A stretch of DNA of 64,000 nt from CBDFLS01 sp965249185 (lineage in GTDB: Bacteria; Chloroflexota; Dehalococcoidia; Lucifugimonadales; Australimonadaceae). Location: the NCBI GenBank assembly GCA_965249185.1, contig CBDFLS010000002.1, forward strand, positions 496,001-560,000, written 5' to 3'. Made by a program: the position numbers and the translations under genes. Below, piece after piece: positions 24,406 to 32,598 of this stretch. Every line of letters starts with the position of its first letter. The first letter of the stretch is position 1. The notes under the pieces were generated by a model. That model did no database searches and was not told the DNA's origin. It saw only the letters and a program-made list of their open reading frames with translations.

Positions 24406-25260
24406 TTGACCAACGCATACGTTGACCGGGCCACCATCAAGGCCATATTGGCGATCACCAACACGACTGACGACGTGCGCCTGTTGGCGCTGATCGAGGC
24501 CATTAGCCGGCAGGAGGATGGCTACTGTAGCCGGCACTTCTTCTCCGTCACCCAGACCCGCTACTTCACCGGCAACGGAGGACCGCTGGTGGTTCTCAAT
24601 GCCGATCTGATCGCGGTGACTACGCTCAAGGAGGACGATGACCGCGACTCCACCTGGGGACTTACCTGGGCGACAACGGACTATGAGCTGGCCCCCTACG
24701 ACTCGATCCCAACAGGTGTAGTGGATCAGGAGACGACGCGGCCTTACGGATCCATCGAGGTGAACACCCGGAGCGATGGGGACTATAGCTATTTCGGCAA
24801 AGGCCAAAAGCGCTTCGAGTTGGCCGGGAAGTGGGGCTACAGCGAATCCAAGGAGGACAGCGGGGACACGGTAGGGGATAGCCCTCTGGCCGCCGCCGCC
24901 ACTACGCTCAACGTCACCGCCGGTACCAACTTCAACGTGGGCGAGACGCTCCTCATCGAGTCCGAGCAGCTCTATGTCACCGCCATATCAAGCAATGCGC
25001 TCACGGTAGAGCGCGGGGTGAACGGGACCACCGACGCCCAGCACGAGAACGCCACGAAAATCAACATCATCAAGTACCCATCTCCCATCCGGGAGGCGTG
25101 CATCATCGAGACCGTCCGGGAATGGCAGATGCAATTGGCCAATTACGCCTCCAGCGTGGGAGTGCCCGAGACAGGGGAGGTGCGAGTCCTGGGCGGTGGG
25201 CTTCGGGACGTGAGTAAGCAGAAGCTCAATCCATTCAGATTGCTGGCGGCGGTGGTGTGA
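24406..25260 (+). CDS. Head-tail connector (gp6-like) with inserted beta domain
   Basis: 284 residues from TTG 24406, preceded by GGGAGG. The N-terminal helical part (ATIKAILAITNTTDDVRLLALIE-type) and the C-terminal helix (REACIIETVREWQMQLAN) match phage connector proteins. The middle, about 155-220 (AAATTLNVTAGTNFNVGETL, ALTVERGVNGT), is a compact beta domain common in phage connector proteins. It bridges portal and tail. Confidence 0.75.
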   Translation: MTNAYVDRATIKAILAITNTTDDVRLLALIEAISRQEDGYCSRHFFSVTQTRYFTGNGGPLVVLNADLIAVTTLKEDDDRDSTWGLTWATTDYELAPYDSIPTGVVDQETTRPYGSIEVNTRSDGDYSYFGKGQKRFELAGKWGYSESKEDSGDTVGDSPLAAAATTLNVTAGTNFNVGETLLIESEQLYVTAISSNALTVERGVNGTTDAQHENATKINIIKYPSPIREACIIETVREWQMQLANYASSVGVPETGEVRVLGGGLRDVSKQKLNPFRLLAAVV

Positions 25261-25261
25261 T

Positions 25262-25678
25262 ATGGGAGCGATCAGTGACGCAGCTGGGGGACTGAAGACG
25301 CAGCTGGATACGATCAGCAGTTTCAAGACTGTCCTGGAGGGATCGACCGACAAGATCACCCAGCACCCATCAGCTGTCATAGCCCTGGAGGAGATCAACT
25401 ACCTGGTGGACATTGGAAGCAATAGCATCGTCGGCTTCTTCAGCATCACCGTGCGGGCCGCAGCCTCCCAGGCGCTCGTCGGCTGGCAGGCGCTAGAGGC
25501 CTACCTGGATCCCACGGGCACAGACAGCATCAAGGCCGCCATCGTGGCCGATCCGACACTCAACGGCAAGGTTGACACATCCCAGCTGGTGGGGGCCGAG
25601 GACATCGTGCGAGATCCCGACAACGCAAAGCTATTCATGGCGACCCTAACCGTCGAATGGGCGAAGGCAGTGGCGTAA
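25262..25678 (+). CDS. Predicted tail terminator / tail-completion protein
   Basis: 138 residues. The pattern matches tail terminator proteins of HK97-like phages: an N-terminal helix (LKTQLDTISSFKTVLEGS), central strands (IVGFFSITVRAA), a helix with ALEAYLDPTGTDSIKAAI, and the final strand LFMATLTVEWAKAV. It is encoded 1 base after the connector. Confidence 0.65.
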   Translation: MGAISDAAGGLKTQLDTISSFKTVLEGSTDKITQHPSAVIALEEINYLVDIGSNSIVGFFSITVRAAASQALVGWQALEAYLDPTGTDSIKAAIVADPTLNGKVDTSQLVGAEDIVRDPDNAKLFMATLTVEWAKAVA

Positions 25679-25688
25679 GGAGCGATTG

Positions 25689-26168
25689 ATGCCAGGAGCA
25701 TTCTCCGTGAGGGTCGAGGGTCTGGACACCTACAAGGCCAAGATCCGCGTGCTGTCCCCGAAGCAGAGCCGGGCAGTCTGGCGTAAGGCGTTCCGGGACA
25801 CCGGCAGGACCATTGTCCAGAAGGCGGCCAACCGGACGCTCAAGGCGATCTCCCGGAGCCTCAAGGGGCAGCTCACAACTAAAGCCACGGCCACCACGGC
25901 CAACGTGATTGCACGGATCGGGGCCAAGCCCGGAACGCGGCTGGCCTCCATCGGACACCTTCTGGAGAAGGGCACCTCGATGCACACCATCAGGGTCAGG
26001 CGCAAGCGGGTGCTGTCTGGCGGCGGACAGATCTTTGGCACGGAAGCTACCCACCCAGGCGCGCCGGCTCAGCCCTGGCTTGAGCCGGCACTGATGGACA
26101 ATGACGAGAAGATCAGGGATGACATATTGCAGCGGATCATCGACAACATAGACAAGGCGAGAGCGTAG
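25689..26168 (+). CDS. HK97 gp10-like neck protein
   Basis: 159 residues from ATG 25689 (a TTG one codon earlier is possible) behind AAGGAG. It begins FSVRVEGLDTYKAKIRVL and shows IGHLLEKGTSMH (near 93) and the C-terminal HPGAPAQPWLEPAL, both typical of the gp10/neck family. It seals the head-tail interface. Confidence 0.75.
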   Translation: MPGAFSVRVEGLDTYKAKIRVLSPKQSRAVWRKAFRDTGRTIVQKAANRTLKAISRSLKGQLTTKATATTANVIARIGAKPGTRLASIGHLLEKGTSMHTIRVRRKRVLSGGGQIFGTEATHPGAPAQPWLEPALMDNDEKIRDDILQRIIDNIDKARA

Positions 26169-26176
26169 GAGGAGCC

Positions 26177-26893
26177 ATGGCGATCAAACTAGCAAACGAG
26201 ACGCGGGTCTACCTGGTTCAATACGAGCTGAGCCTCGGCGGCCGTGAATACGCTATAGCCGCAGTCCTCGACACGGTTTCCAGCGAGGACCTGGAGGACC
26301 TGGTCCGCAAGGGGACCGCTGCCCTGGGGGCAACAGAGGCCTCCGTCTCAGGCTTGTGGGACACCGCAGCCACGGCCCTGGAGCCCGCCCTGGAGGCCCT
26401 GAACGGCACCGACACTGACCAGGTCCTCACGGTCCAACTGGGCACCGCTGTGGGCGACCACGCCATCATCACATTGGTGCGTGTCGTGTTGCGGGAGGCA
26501 GACACCCGGCTGGCCGACATGGCTGCCGTCAACGGCGGATTCGTTGGGCAGCAGTTCCCGGAGTACGCGATCGTCCTGGCCCCGAGGATCGTCGCCGCGG
26601 CCACCGGGAACTTGGCCAGCGTGGACAACGCAGCGTCGTCCACAGCCGGCGGAGCGTGGAGCCATCACGTCATCGCATGGTCCGCATCAGGCGGCAACGC
26701 CCAGTGGAAGCTCCACCTGGAGGACTCCGCTGATGATGCGTCCTGGGCTGATAAAGACGTAGTCACGGTCACGGCGGTGAGTGGGGCCCGCAGGGCGCTG
26801 ACGGGAACCATCAGACGGTACACGCGAGCAAAGGCTGAGCTGGACGCATCGAGCGGGAGCATCACCTACACCATGGCCCTCTCTCGGGCATAG
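26177..26893 (+). CDS. Phage tail-region protein, unassigned
   Basis: 238 residues. Two Ala-rich beta domains are seen: residues 1-130, and 150-238 with WSASGGNAQWKLHLEDSADD. No exact family match. Placed between neck and tail tube genes, it may be a minor tail or tube-associated protein. Confidence 0.55.
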   Translation: MAIKLANETRVYLVQYELSLGGREYAIAAVLDTVSSEDLEDLVRKGTAALGATEASVSGLWDTAATALEPALEALNGTDTDQVLTVQLGTAVGDHAIITLVRVVLREADTRLADMAAVNGGFVGQQFPEYAIVLAPRIVAAATGNLASVDNAASSTAGGAWSHHVIAWSASGGNAQWKLHLEDSADDASWADKDVVTVTAVSGARRALTGTIRRYTRAKAELDASSGSITYTMALSRA

Positions 26894-26917
26894 CGACAAA
26901 AGGAAAGGAGGAAGATC

Positions 26918-27334
26918 GTGGCACTATTTCTGGTGAACGCAAACACTCTTCTGGACATTGATGACACGGGCGGCAGCGTGCGGTCCATGGAGGAGTACGT
27001 GGAGGAGATCCAGGGGGGAGGCATTGCCTTCGAGACCGTCGAGAGGCACCAGCTCTCTGACACGGTCAAGAAGGCCGGTGTGGGGCTCCAGGAGATGACG
27101 GTCATGACCATCCGTGGGAAGTACGACAACACGGCCACCTCGGGGCCGCACGTCGTGCTTTCCGGGCGTGCCGCTGCCAAGGATGAGAAGACTACGACCT
27201 TCAAGCCCGATGGGACCAAGAAGCTCGAAGGCGAATTCACCGTCACGAAGTATGAGGTGACGGGCCGCAACGGCGAGTACGTGATGTATGAGGCGGTCAT
27301 GGTCAACACCGCTGGAGACGCAGCCTGGTCCTAA
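26918..27334 (+). CDS. Predicted major tail tube protein
   Basis: 138 residues from GTG 26918 with AAAGGAGGAAG upstream. The sequence is short and beta-rich (GVGLQEMTVMTIRGKYDNTA, then KLEGEFTVTKYEVTG), and lies immediately before the tail chaperone pair, the standard place for the tube protein. Assignment is by position and composition rather than a specific motif. Confidence 0.6.
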   Translation: MALFLVNANTLLDIDDTGGSVRSMEEYVEEIQGGGIAFETVERHQLSDTVKKAGVGLQEMTVMTIRGKYDNTATSGPHVVLSGRAAAKDEKTTTFKPDGTKKLEGEFTVTKYEVTGRNGEYVMYEAVMVNTAGDAAWS

Positions 27335-27372
27335 GCGACTGTGGGAGTAAATAGGCCAAAAGGAGGGAACCC

Positions 27373-27732
27373 ATGGCCAGTAAGACAGTGGAGAAGACGG
27401 CCCCAGCGAAACCCGAGCCGAGGGATGGACTGCTTATTGTGGATCTGCCGACCGGGGGGTGGTGGGCCTTCGATCTCGATACCCCCATCGACGTATTCAA
27501 TGAGAAGACCGCGGGTGAGGAAGCCGGCAAGTGGAATGTCATGGGAGCCTTCACTCATTCCTGGAGCTTCGACAGGAATTTCGATACGCCTGGGATAAAC
27601 AAGGTGGGAGCGCGTGACATGACGAAAGCGCTCAAGGCGTGGAAAAAGGATGTGTTCCCTTTGTTCGACGAGCTGGTGGAGGATCAGGTGGAGGAGCCGA
27701 CACCGACAGACTCGGCCAGCTCGCAGCGCTGA
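27373..27732 (+). CDS. Tail assembly chaperone, short form (G-like)
   Basis: 119 residues. N-terminal Lys/Pro-rich tail, then GLLIVDLPTGGWWAFDLDTP and a helical C-terminus ending in PTPTDSASSQR. It precedes the tape measure gene and overlaps an ORF in the -1 frame, the classic arrangement in siphoviruses. The chaperone coats the tape measure before tail polymerisation. Confidence 0.7.
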   Translation: MASKTVEKTAPAKPEPRDGLLIVDLPTGGWWAFDLDTPIDVFNEKTAGEEAGKWNVMGAFTHSWSFDRNFDTPGINKVGARDMTKALKAWKKDVFPLFDELVEDQVEEPTPTDSASSQR

Positions 27733-27911
27733 TCTACTCCGGCGAGCTGCCAGCGGACTGGAAATTGATGGCGACCTGGCGTGACTACTTCACCCCGCAA
27801 TATACGTGGGCGGAGTTCAGGGCGCTCCCGGTCGTTATGGTCGCCGAGACAGTGTTCTACGAGCAGGCAAAGGCCAAGGCGATAGAGACGTACAGGAAGA
27901 ACCATGCCTAG
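27639..27911 (+). CDS. Tail assembly chaperone extension, read by -1 frameshift (GT-like)
   Basis: This frame lies -1 to the short form and encodes QLAALIYSGELPADWKLMAT, then WRDYFTPQYTWAEF and AETVFYEQAKAKAIETY. It overlaps the tape measure start by 8 bases. The only slippery sequence in the overlap is GAAAAAG (27642-27648) at TGG-AAA-AAG. Slippage there would give a fusion of about 179 residues from 27373. A shift later in the overlap, near CCGACACCGACAGAC, would give a more natural junction, so the exact site is open. Confidence 0.65.
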   Translation: MEKGCVPFVRRAGGGSGGGADTDRLGQLAALIYSGELPADWKLMATWRDYFTPQYTWAEFRALPVVMVAETVFYEQAKAKAIETYRKNHA

Positions 27912-29853
27912 ACAGGTGCGTCTGCAAGGGATACTGGCGCTCCGTGATGAGGCTAGCAGTAAGGTCGAGCGCTTCGGCAAGGGCCTGGACTCCATATCCG
28001 CGAAGGCCAAGAAGATGGGAGCGGCGCTGACCGCTTTCGGCGCGGCCGGCACATTCGCCTTCCTGAAGCTGTCTCAGGCAGCTCAGGCACAGAACATCGG
28101 CATCTCCAAGCTCGATGCCGCGCTCCAGAACATAGGGCTCTCATATGCCAGTTTGAAGGGCGAGATAGAGGCTGTCGCCGAGAGCCAGCAGCGCCTTACG
28201 AACTTCGGTGACGAGCAGACCCGCGAGACACTTCAGAAGCTCATAGCGCTTTCGGGTGACTACGAGGACTCCCTGCGAGCCGTCAACACGGTCATGGATA
28301 CTGCTATCGCGCTGGACATCAACCTCGCCTCGGCCACCACACTGATCGGCAGGGGCCTCTCGGGCAACACAGAGCTGTTCAGCCGCTACGGTATCGAAAT
28401 TGAGAAGGGCGCAACCGTGACGGAGCTGCTCACCAAATTGACTAGCCAGTTCGGTGGCGCAGCAGCAGCAGCAGTCGATCCACTCACCCAGATGAAAAAT
28501 AGGCTCGGTGATGTTGCCGAGCTGCTTGGGGACCAGGTGCTCCCATTCGTCAACCAGGCAGCTAACGCCATTGAAAAGATGAGCCGGAAGATACTCGAAT
28601 TGAACCCGACTCTCGTCAAGGTGGCAGTCTTGACACTGGCCGCCGCTTCGGCCTTCGCGCTCATAGCGGGTCCCGTTTTACTGATGGTCGGGTTCCTGCC
28701 GCAGATAGCCAAGGGTTTTGCCCTGGCGACGAAGGGAATCAAATCGTTCTCCGTGGCACTCACAGGGCTCAGGGCTGTGATGGTCACGTTCCTGATACCG
28801 CTCTTGGCAGTCATCGCCGCATATGAAGTGTTGGTGCGGGCGTTGCGTGTGGTCAATGAGGCTCTGAACGCGGTATTGCCCGCGTTTCTGGAAATGGATG
28901 AGAAAGCACTCAAGACATTGCCGACCGCCACCGAGTTTTTCGCATCGGTGCTCGGGGACCTGAACAACGTCTTAGACGGGACGGTGATCGCGCTCGACAA
29001 TGTACGGAAGTCATCCGAGCAGCTCCAGGATGAGTGGATGGTGCTGTTCACCAAGGCGGGCTTAGTGGGTGGCGCTCTGTGGGACACAGCCAAGGCCAGT
29101 GAAGCCTTCGGCCAGGGCGCGGTTCTCTGGATGGATACGGCAGGCCAGTCCTCCCGCATGTTCTTCAACATCTGGGGCGAGGGCTGGGACCGTTCGCGGC
29201 AGGGCATCTCGAACTTCAGTGCCGAATTCGAGCTGTTCCGGGATAGATTCAACAAGACCTTCGGCACAACCTCGATCATCACCGAGATGCCGGACATATG
29301 GGCCGAGGCATGGGACAAGATAGTCCAGACGGTCAAGCACTCAACCTCCTCGATCATCACCGAGATGCCGGACATATGGGCCGAGGCATGGGAAGACACA
29401 GTCCAGACGGTCAAGCACTCAGTCACCTCCATCCTCAACGCTCTCTCCCAGCTCAGCTTCGGTGAGGCGACCAGTGGGCGCATAGGCGGTCCTGGCAGCG
29501 GACTCCATATCGCCGCTGGTCTGACAGGAGCCTTCTCAGAAGGTGGAGCCATCAACGCTGCTGTCGCTGCGGCTAACGCGGCTATGATTGCAGCTGGCCA
29601 AGCGCTCCTCCCCCAGGGCGGCGGTGGAGGCAGAATCAACGCCCCGCTGGGTACCCCGGTGCCCATCATTGCGCACGGTCAAGAGGTCATCGTACCGGCG
29701 GGCCAGACACTCTCCATGGGGGACATCAACGTCACCATTCAGGGGAACGCCACTGCCGCTGACGCGGATCACATCGCTCGGCGAGTTGCTGAGGAAGTCG
29801 ATTTCATATTGGGGCAGCGCCTCGTTGCCGAGGAACAGGTGAGGGGTAGCTAG
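27904..29853 (+). CDS. Tape measure protein
   Basis: 649 residues. An N-terminal coiled coil (AKAKKMGAALTAFGAAGTF) leads into a long helical body with hydrophobic segments near 240-330 (VLTLAAASAFALIAGPVLLM and VMVTFLIPLLAVIAAYEV) that could enter the host membrane. A 26-residue tandem duplication (SIITEMPDIWAEAW twice) is at about 457-508. The Gly-rich C-terminus has PVPIIAHGQEVIVP, a typical tape measure end. It sets tail length. No lysozyme or M23 domain is seen. Confidence 0.85.
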   Translation: MPRQVRLQGILALRDEASSKVERFGKGLDSISAKAKKMGAALTAFGAAGTFAFLKLSQAAQAQNIGISKLDAALQNIGLSYASLKGEIEAVAESQQRLTNFGDEQTRETLQKLIALSGDYEDSLRAVNTVMDTAIALDINLASATTLIGRGLSGNTELFSRYGIEIEKGATVTELLTKLTSQFGGAAAAAVDPLTQMKNRLGDVAELLGDQVLPFVNQAANAIEKMSRKILELNPTLVKVAVLTLAAASAFALIAGPVLLMVGFLPQIAKGFALATKGIKSFSVALTGLRAVMVTFLIPLLAVIAAYEVLVRALRVVNEALNAVLPAFLEMDEKALKTLPTATEFFASVLGDLNNVLDGTVIALDNVRKSSEQLQDEWMVLFTKAGLVGGALWDTAKASEAFGQGAVLWMDTAGQSSRMFFNIWGEGWDRSRQGISNFSAEFELFRDRFNKTFGTTSIITEMPDIWAEAWDKIVQTVKHSTSSIITEMPDIWAEAWEDTVQTVKHSVTSILNALSQLSFGEATSGRIGGPGSGLHIAAGLTGAFSEGGAINAAVAAANAAMIAAGQALLPQGGGGGRINAPLGTPVPIIAHGQEVIVPAGQTLSMGDINVTIQGNATAADADHIARRVAEEVDFILGQRLVAEEQVRGS

Positions 29854-32352
29854 ATGGCATGGATCTTCCAACTCACCAATTCAGATAAGACGGTCGATCT
29901 GAATGACGCCACCAGCCATGCGGTCCTGAAGAATGGATTCCAGGCCCCGCCGCCAGGACTACGGACCACCTTTGCTGGAGTGGGCAACCTGTTCAGGTCC
30001 GGGGCTCGGCTCCAGGCCCATGCCTATGAGAATCGCACGGTCCTACTAGAAATTGAAGTGCAGGGTTCCAGCACCGACGTGCTGGCGACCAACGTCCAGG
30101 ACGTTCACAACATGCTGCGCCGGGCCGTCGAGTTTGCCCAGTTCGGCTTCGGCTCCCAGGTCCAGCTCAAGTTTCAGTGGAACTCAGCCACTACCCCGGT
30201 CTTCTTCAACGTCCTCACGGGCACCTTCGACGCGGTAGGCCCCGGCTCCCATGGTGTGGAGCTGGTGGTCAACACCCGACTCCAACGCCGGCGCCTTGTG
30301 CTGGTATGCGAGCCGTTCGCTGTTGGCAGCCAGGAGACGGTCGAGAACCATCTGCGGGACGCGGGCATCGAGGTGGCCGGCACGGCCCTGGCGGACTGGA
30401 CCGAGGATGCGACCAGCACTGGCACCAGCGCCCGGGACACGGGTCGGAGGGTGGAGGGGGCGGCTTCGCTAAAACTGGTGATGACCGACTCCCTATCTGG
30501 TGGCGAGCACGAGTCGCGCTATCAGGAGCGGACTGCGGCTGCTGCCGAGGCATGGAGCGTGGGAGTCTACGCCGACTTCACGGCGCTCTCGAACACGGTC
30601 GCTGTGCTCCATGCTCAGTTCCGGGATGCCACCGGGCCGCTGCTGGAGGAGGAAGATCTGATCGACACGGTGAACACCAACGCCGAGCAGTTGAAGATTG
30701 AGAATATGGTTGCGCCCACGGGCACGACCCTCATCCGCTACTGGCTGGAGCTGCGGGCCACCGACGTGGATGCGACGGGAACGCTCTACTACGACCAGTG
30801 CATCGCCGTGAAGGCGACCACGGTCCCCGTGGCGTGGGCGTCTGGTCGTGAGGTGATGAACCACTTTGACGACAACGGGCAGCTCCACATCAACTACCTG
30901 GACCTGGAGGACATCCCAGGAGACGAGGTGGCAGCGCTCCAGATCAAGGCGACGGAGAATGAGGCACACACCGGCTTCTGGTGTGGGAATCGGCACGCTG
31001 GACGGCAAAGGGACGCTGGCATCTTCCATGAAGGTGAGGGCTTCGCAGGACTCGGCACCGTTTCCGACGCCAACTCGTCAGACGCGAACTACGGCGAGAC
31101 GGCAGTACGAGTGATCTTTGATGCTGCGAGTAGTGGAAGCTCGACAGCCAGCACTAGCAAGACCCAATCCCATACAGTCGCTAGCCAGGAAAATCGGTTG
31201 CTGCTTGTCTTCGTCGAATGTAGCGACGCCGGTGAGAGGACGCCATCGGGCGTCACGTATAACGCCGTTGCCATGACACAGGTCGGATCGACGGTCACCA
31301 ATGGCGACAGAAGCGTCTCGGTGTGGCGTCTTGTTGCGCCAGCAACCGGCGCGAATGATGTCGTCGCCACATTTGCAACGACGTGCGATGCCATCATCCT
31401 CGGAAACCTCAGCTTCTACGGTGTGAACCAGACAACGCCGGTAGGTACGGTCGCAACGAACACTGGCACTGGCACGGCCCCGACAGTTGACGTGACTGCG
31501 GGTGTGGACGACATGGTGGCTGCTGGGGTCGGCATAGATGCGAGCACGACTTGTACTCCTGGTGCGAGCCAGACGGAACGGTGGGACATTTCTGCTGGAG
31601 CCAACAACGCCGCTACCGGCAGCACCGAACGGGCAGCCGGTACGACGGTAACGATGGACCACACGGCGGCGGATACGGGCTCTTGGGCGACAGCGGGTGT
31701 AGCCATCTTCGGCGTGGGTGGGACTGGTACAGGGGGAGCAGCTGCTACGCCCATGGTCGTAACGAAGGCGATCTCGACGCCTCCACGGGGCCAGTACCGC
31801 GTTCTCGCACGTCTCAACGAGCAAGGGACCGCCCCAGACACGCGAGCGGGGATAGGCTACGGCTACGGAGGAATCACCAGCGACCCATCGGTGGCGGCCC
31901 ACTATGCGGCGGTAGCGAGTGGAAACTTCGAGATTCTCGATATTGGAACGCTCACTGTTCCACCCGTGGAGACGCCTGAGAGCGCAACGATTGCGACATT
32001 TACTCTGAGACTAGCGATCTACGATGCCGAGGCATCAAACAGGGACGGGATTATCCGCGTTGACTGGGTGATGCTCGTCCCGGTGGACTTCGGTTCCATG
32101 TTCATCTCCAAAACGAGCTCTACAGACGTTGTGCTGGTGGACGGCATCTCAGACCTGAGAGCCGCCGTGCTGCTGAATACGAGCGACGTTGTTCAGTCCT
32201 CACCGGCCAATCAGGGCGGCGACCCGCCTGGAGCGCACCCAGAGGGTTCGCGCATCTACTTTGCATCTGACGATGGGGCCGCCGACATTGATAACGGCTG
32301 GACCGTTTCTATCACCTACGAGCCGCGCTACCTGTCCGTGGCCGGCACATAA
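29854..32352 (+). CDS. Distal tail / tail-tip protein with inserted adhesin-like domain
   Basis: 832 residues starting at the base after the tape measure stop. The N-terminal 170 residues (FQLTNSDKTVDLND, then VLLEIEVQGSS and FFNVLTGTFDAVG) match distal tail proteins. Residues 190-340 look like a carbohydrate-binding jelly roll (AASLKLVMTDSLSGG, LYYDQCIAV). Residues 415-625 form a separate Thr/Ser/Ala-rich beta domain (TPSGVTYNAVAMTQVGS, WRLVAPATGAND). It likely contacts the host surface. Confidence 0.7.
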   Translation: MAWIFQLTNSDKTVDLNDATSHAVLKNGFQAPPPGLRTTFAGVGNLFRSGARLQAHAYENRTVLLEIEVQGSSTDVLATNVQDVHNMLRRAVEFAQFGFGSQVQLKFQWNSATTPVFFNVLTGTFDAVGPGSHGVELVVNTRLQRRRLVLVCEPFAVGSQETVENHLRDAGIEVAGTALADWTEDATSTGTSARDTGRRVEGAASLKLVMTDSLSGGEHESRYQERTAAAAEAWSVGVYADFTALSNTVAVLHAQFRDATGPLLEEEDLIDTVNTNAEQLKIENMVAPTGTTLIRYWLELRATDVDATGTLYYDQCIAVKATTVPVAWASGREVMNHFDDNGQLHINYLDLEDIPGDEVAALQIKATENEAHTGFWCGNRHAGRQRDAGIFHEGEGFAGLGTVSDANSSDANYGETAVRVIFDAASSGSSTASTSKTQSHTVASQENRLLLVFVECSDAGERTPSGVTYNAVAMTQVGSTVTNGDRSVSVWRLVAPATGANDVVATFATTCDAIILGNLSFYGVNQTTPVGTVATNTGTGTAPTVDVTAGVDDMVAAGVGIDASTTCTPGASQTERWDISAGANNAATGSTERAAGTTVTMDHTAADTGSWATAGVAIFGVGGTGTGGAAATPMVVTKAISTPPRGQYRVLARLNEQGTAPDTRAGIGYGYGGITSDPSVAAHYAAVASGNFEILDIGTLTVPPVETPESATIATFTLRLAIYDAEASNRDGIIRVDWVMLVPVDFGSMFISKTSSTDVVLVDGISDLRAAVLLNTSDVVQSSPANQGGDPPGAHPEGSRIYFASDDGAADIDNGWTVSITYEPRYLSVAGT

Positions 32353-32363
32353 AGGAGGCTACG

Positions 32364-32597
32364 ATGGCGAACTATCGAATCAAGGTCATGCGAGGAGGAG
32401 TCCCTGTTCAGGGCGTGGAGGTCATCGCGGGCGATGTGCTCTTTAAGGCGGCCACGGCAGCCGACGGAAGGGCGGTGGAGGCGACGCGAGGGAGGGCACA
32501 GCCGGTCCGTGTGCCCGTGGAGATAGTTGGGGCAGGCTTTGCACTGGGGACGATGGTGACGCTGCGTCCTGACGAGGATGTGGAGATCGAGGTCTAG
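32364..32597 (+). CDS. Small beta-rich tail protein
   Basis: 77 residues after an AAAGGAGG ribosome-binding site. It reads like one Ig/transthyretin-type module (YRIKVMRGGVPVQGVEVIAG, then PVRVPVEIVG). It ends just before the fibre gene at 32599. Possibly a tail-tip adaptor; no firm family. Confidence 0.55.
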   Translation: MANYRIKVMRGGVPVQGVEVIAGDVLFKAATAADGRAVEATRGRAQPVRVPVEIVGAGFALGTMVTLRPDEDVEIEV

Positions 32598-32598
32598 C

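Noticed and set aside
28386..29669. Long minus-strand ORF opposite the tape measure gene
   Set aside because: Composition mirrors the real gene on the plus strand and no motif is present.
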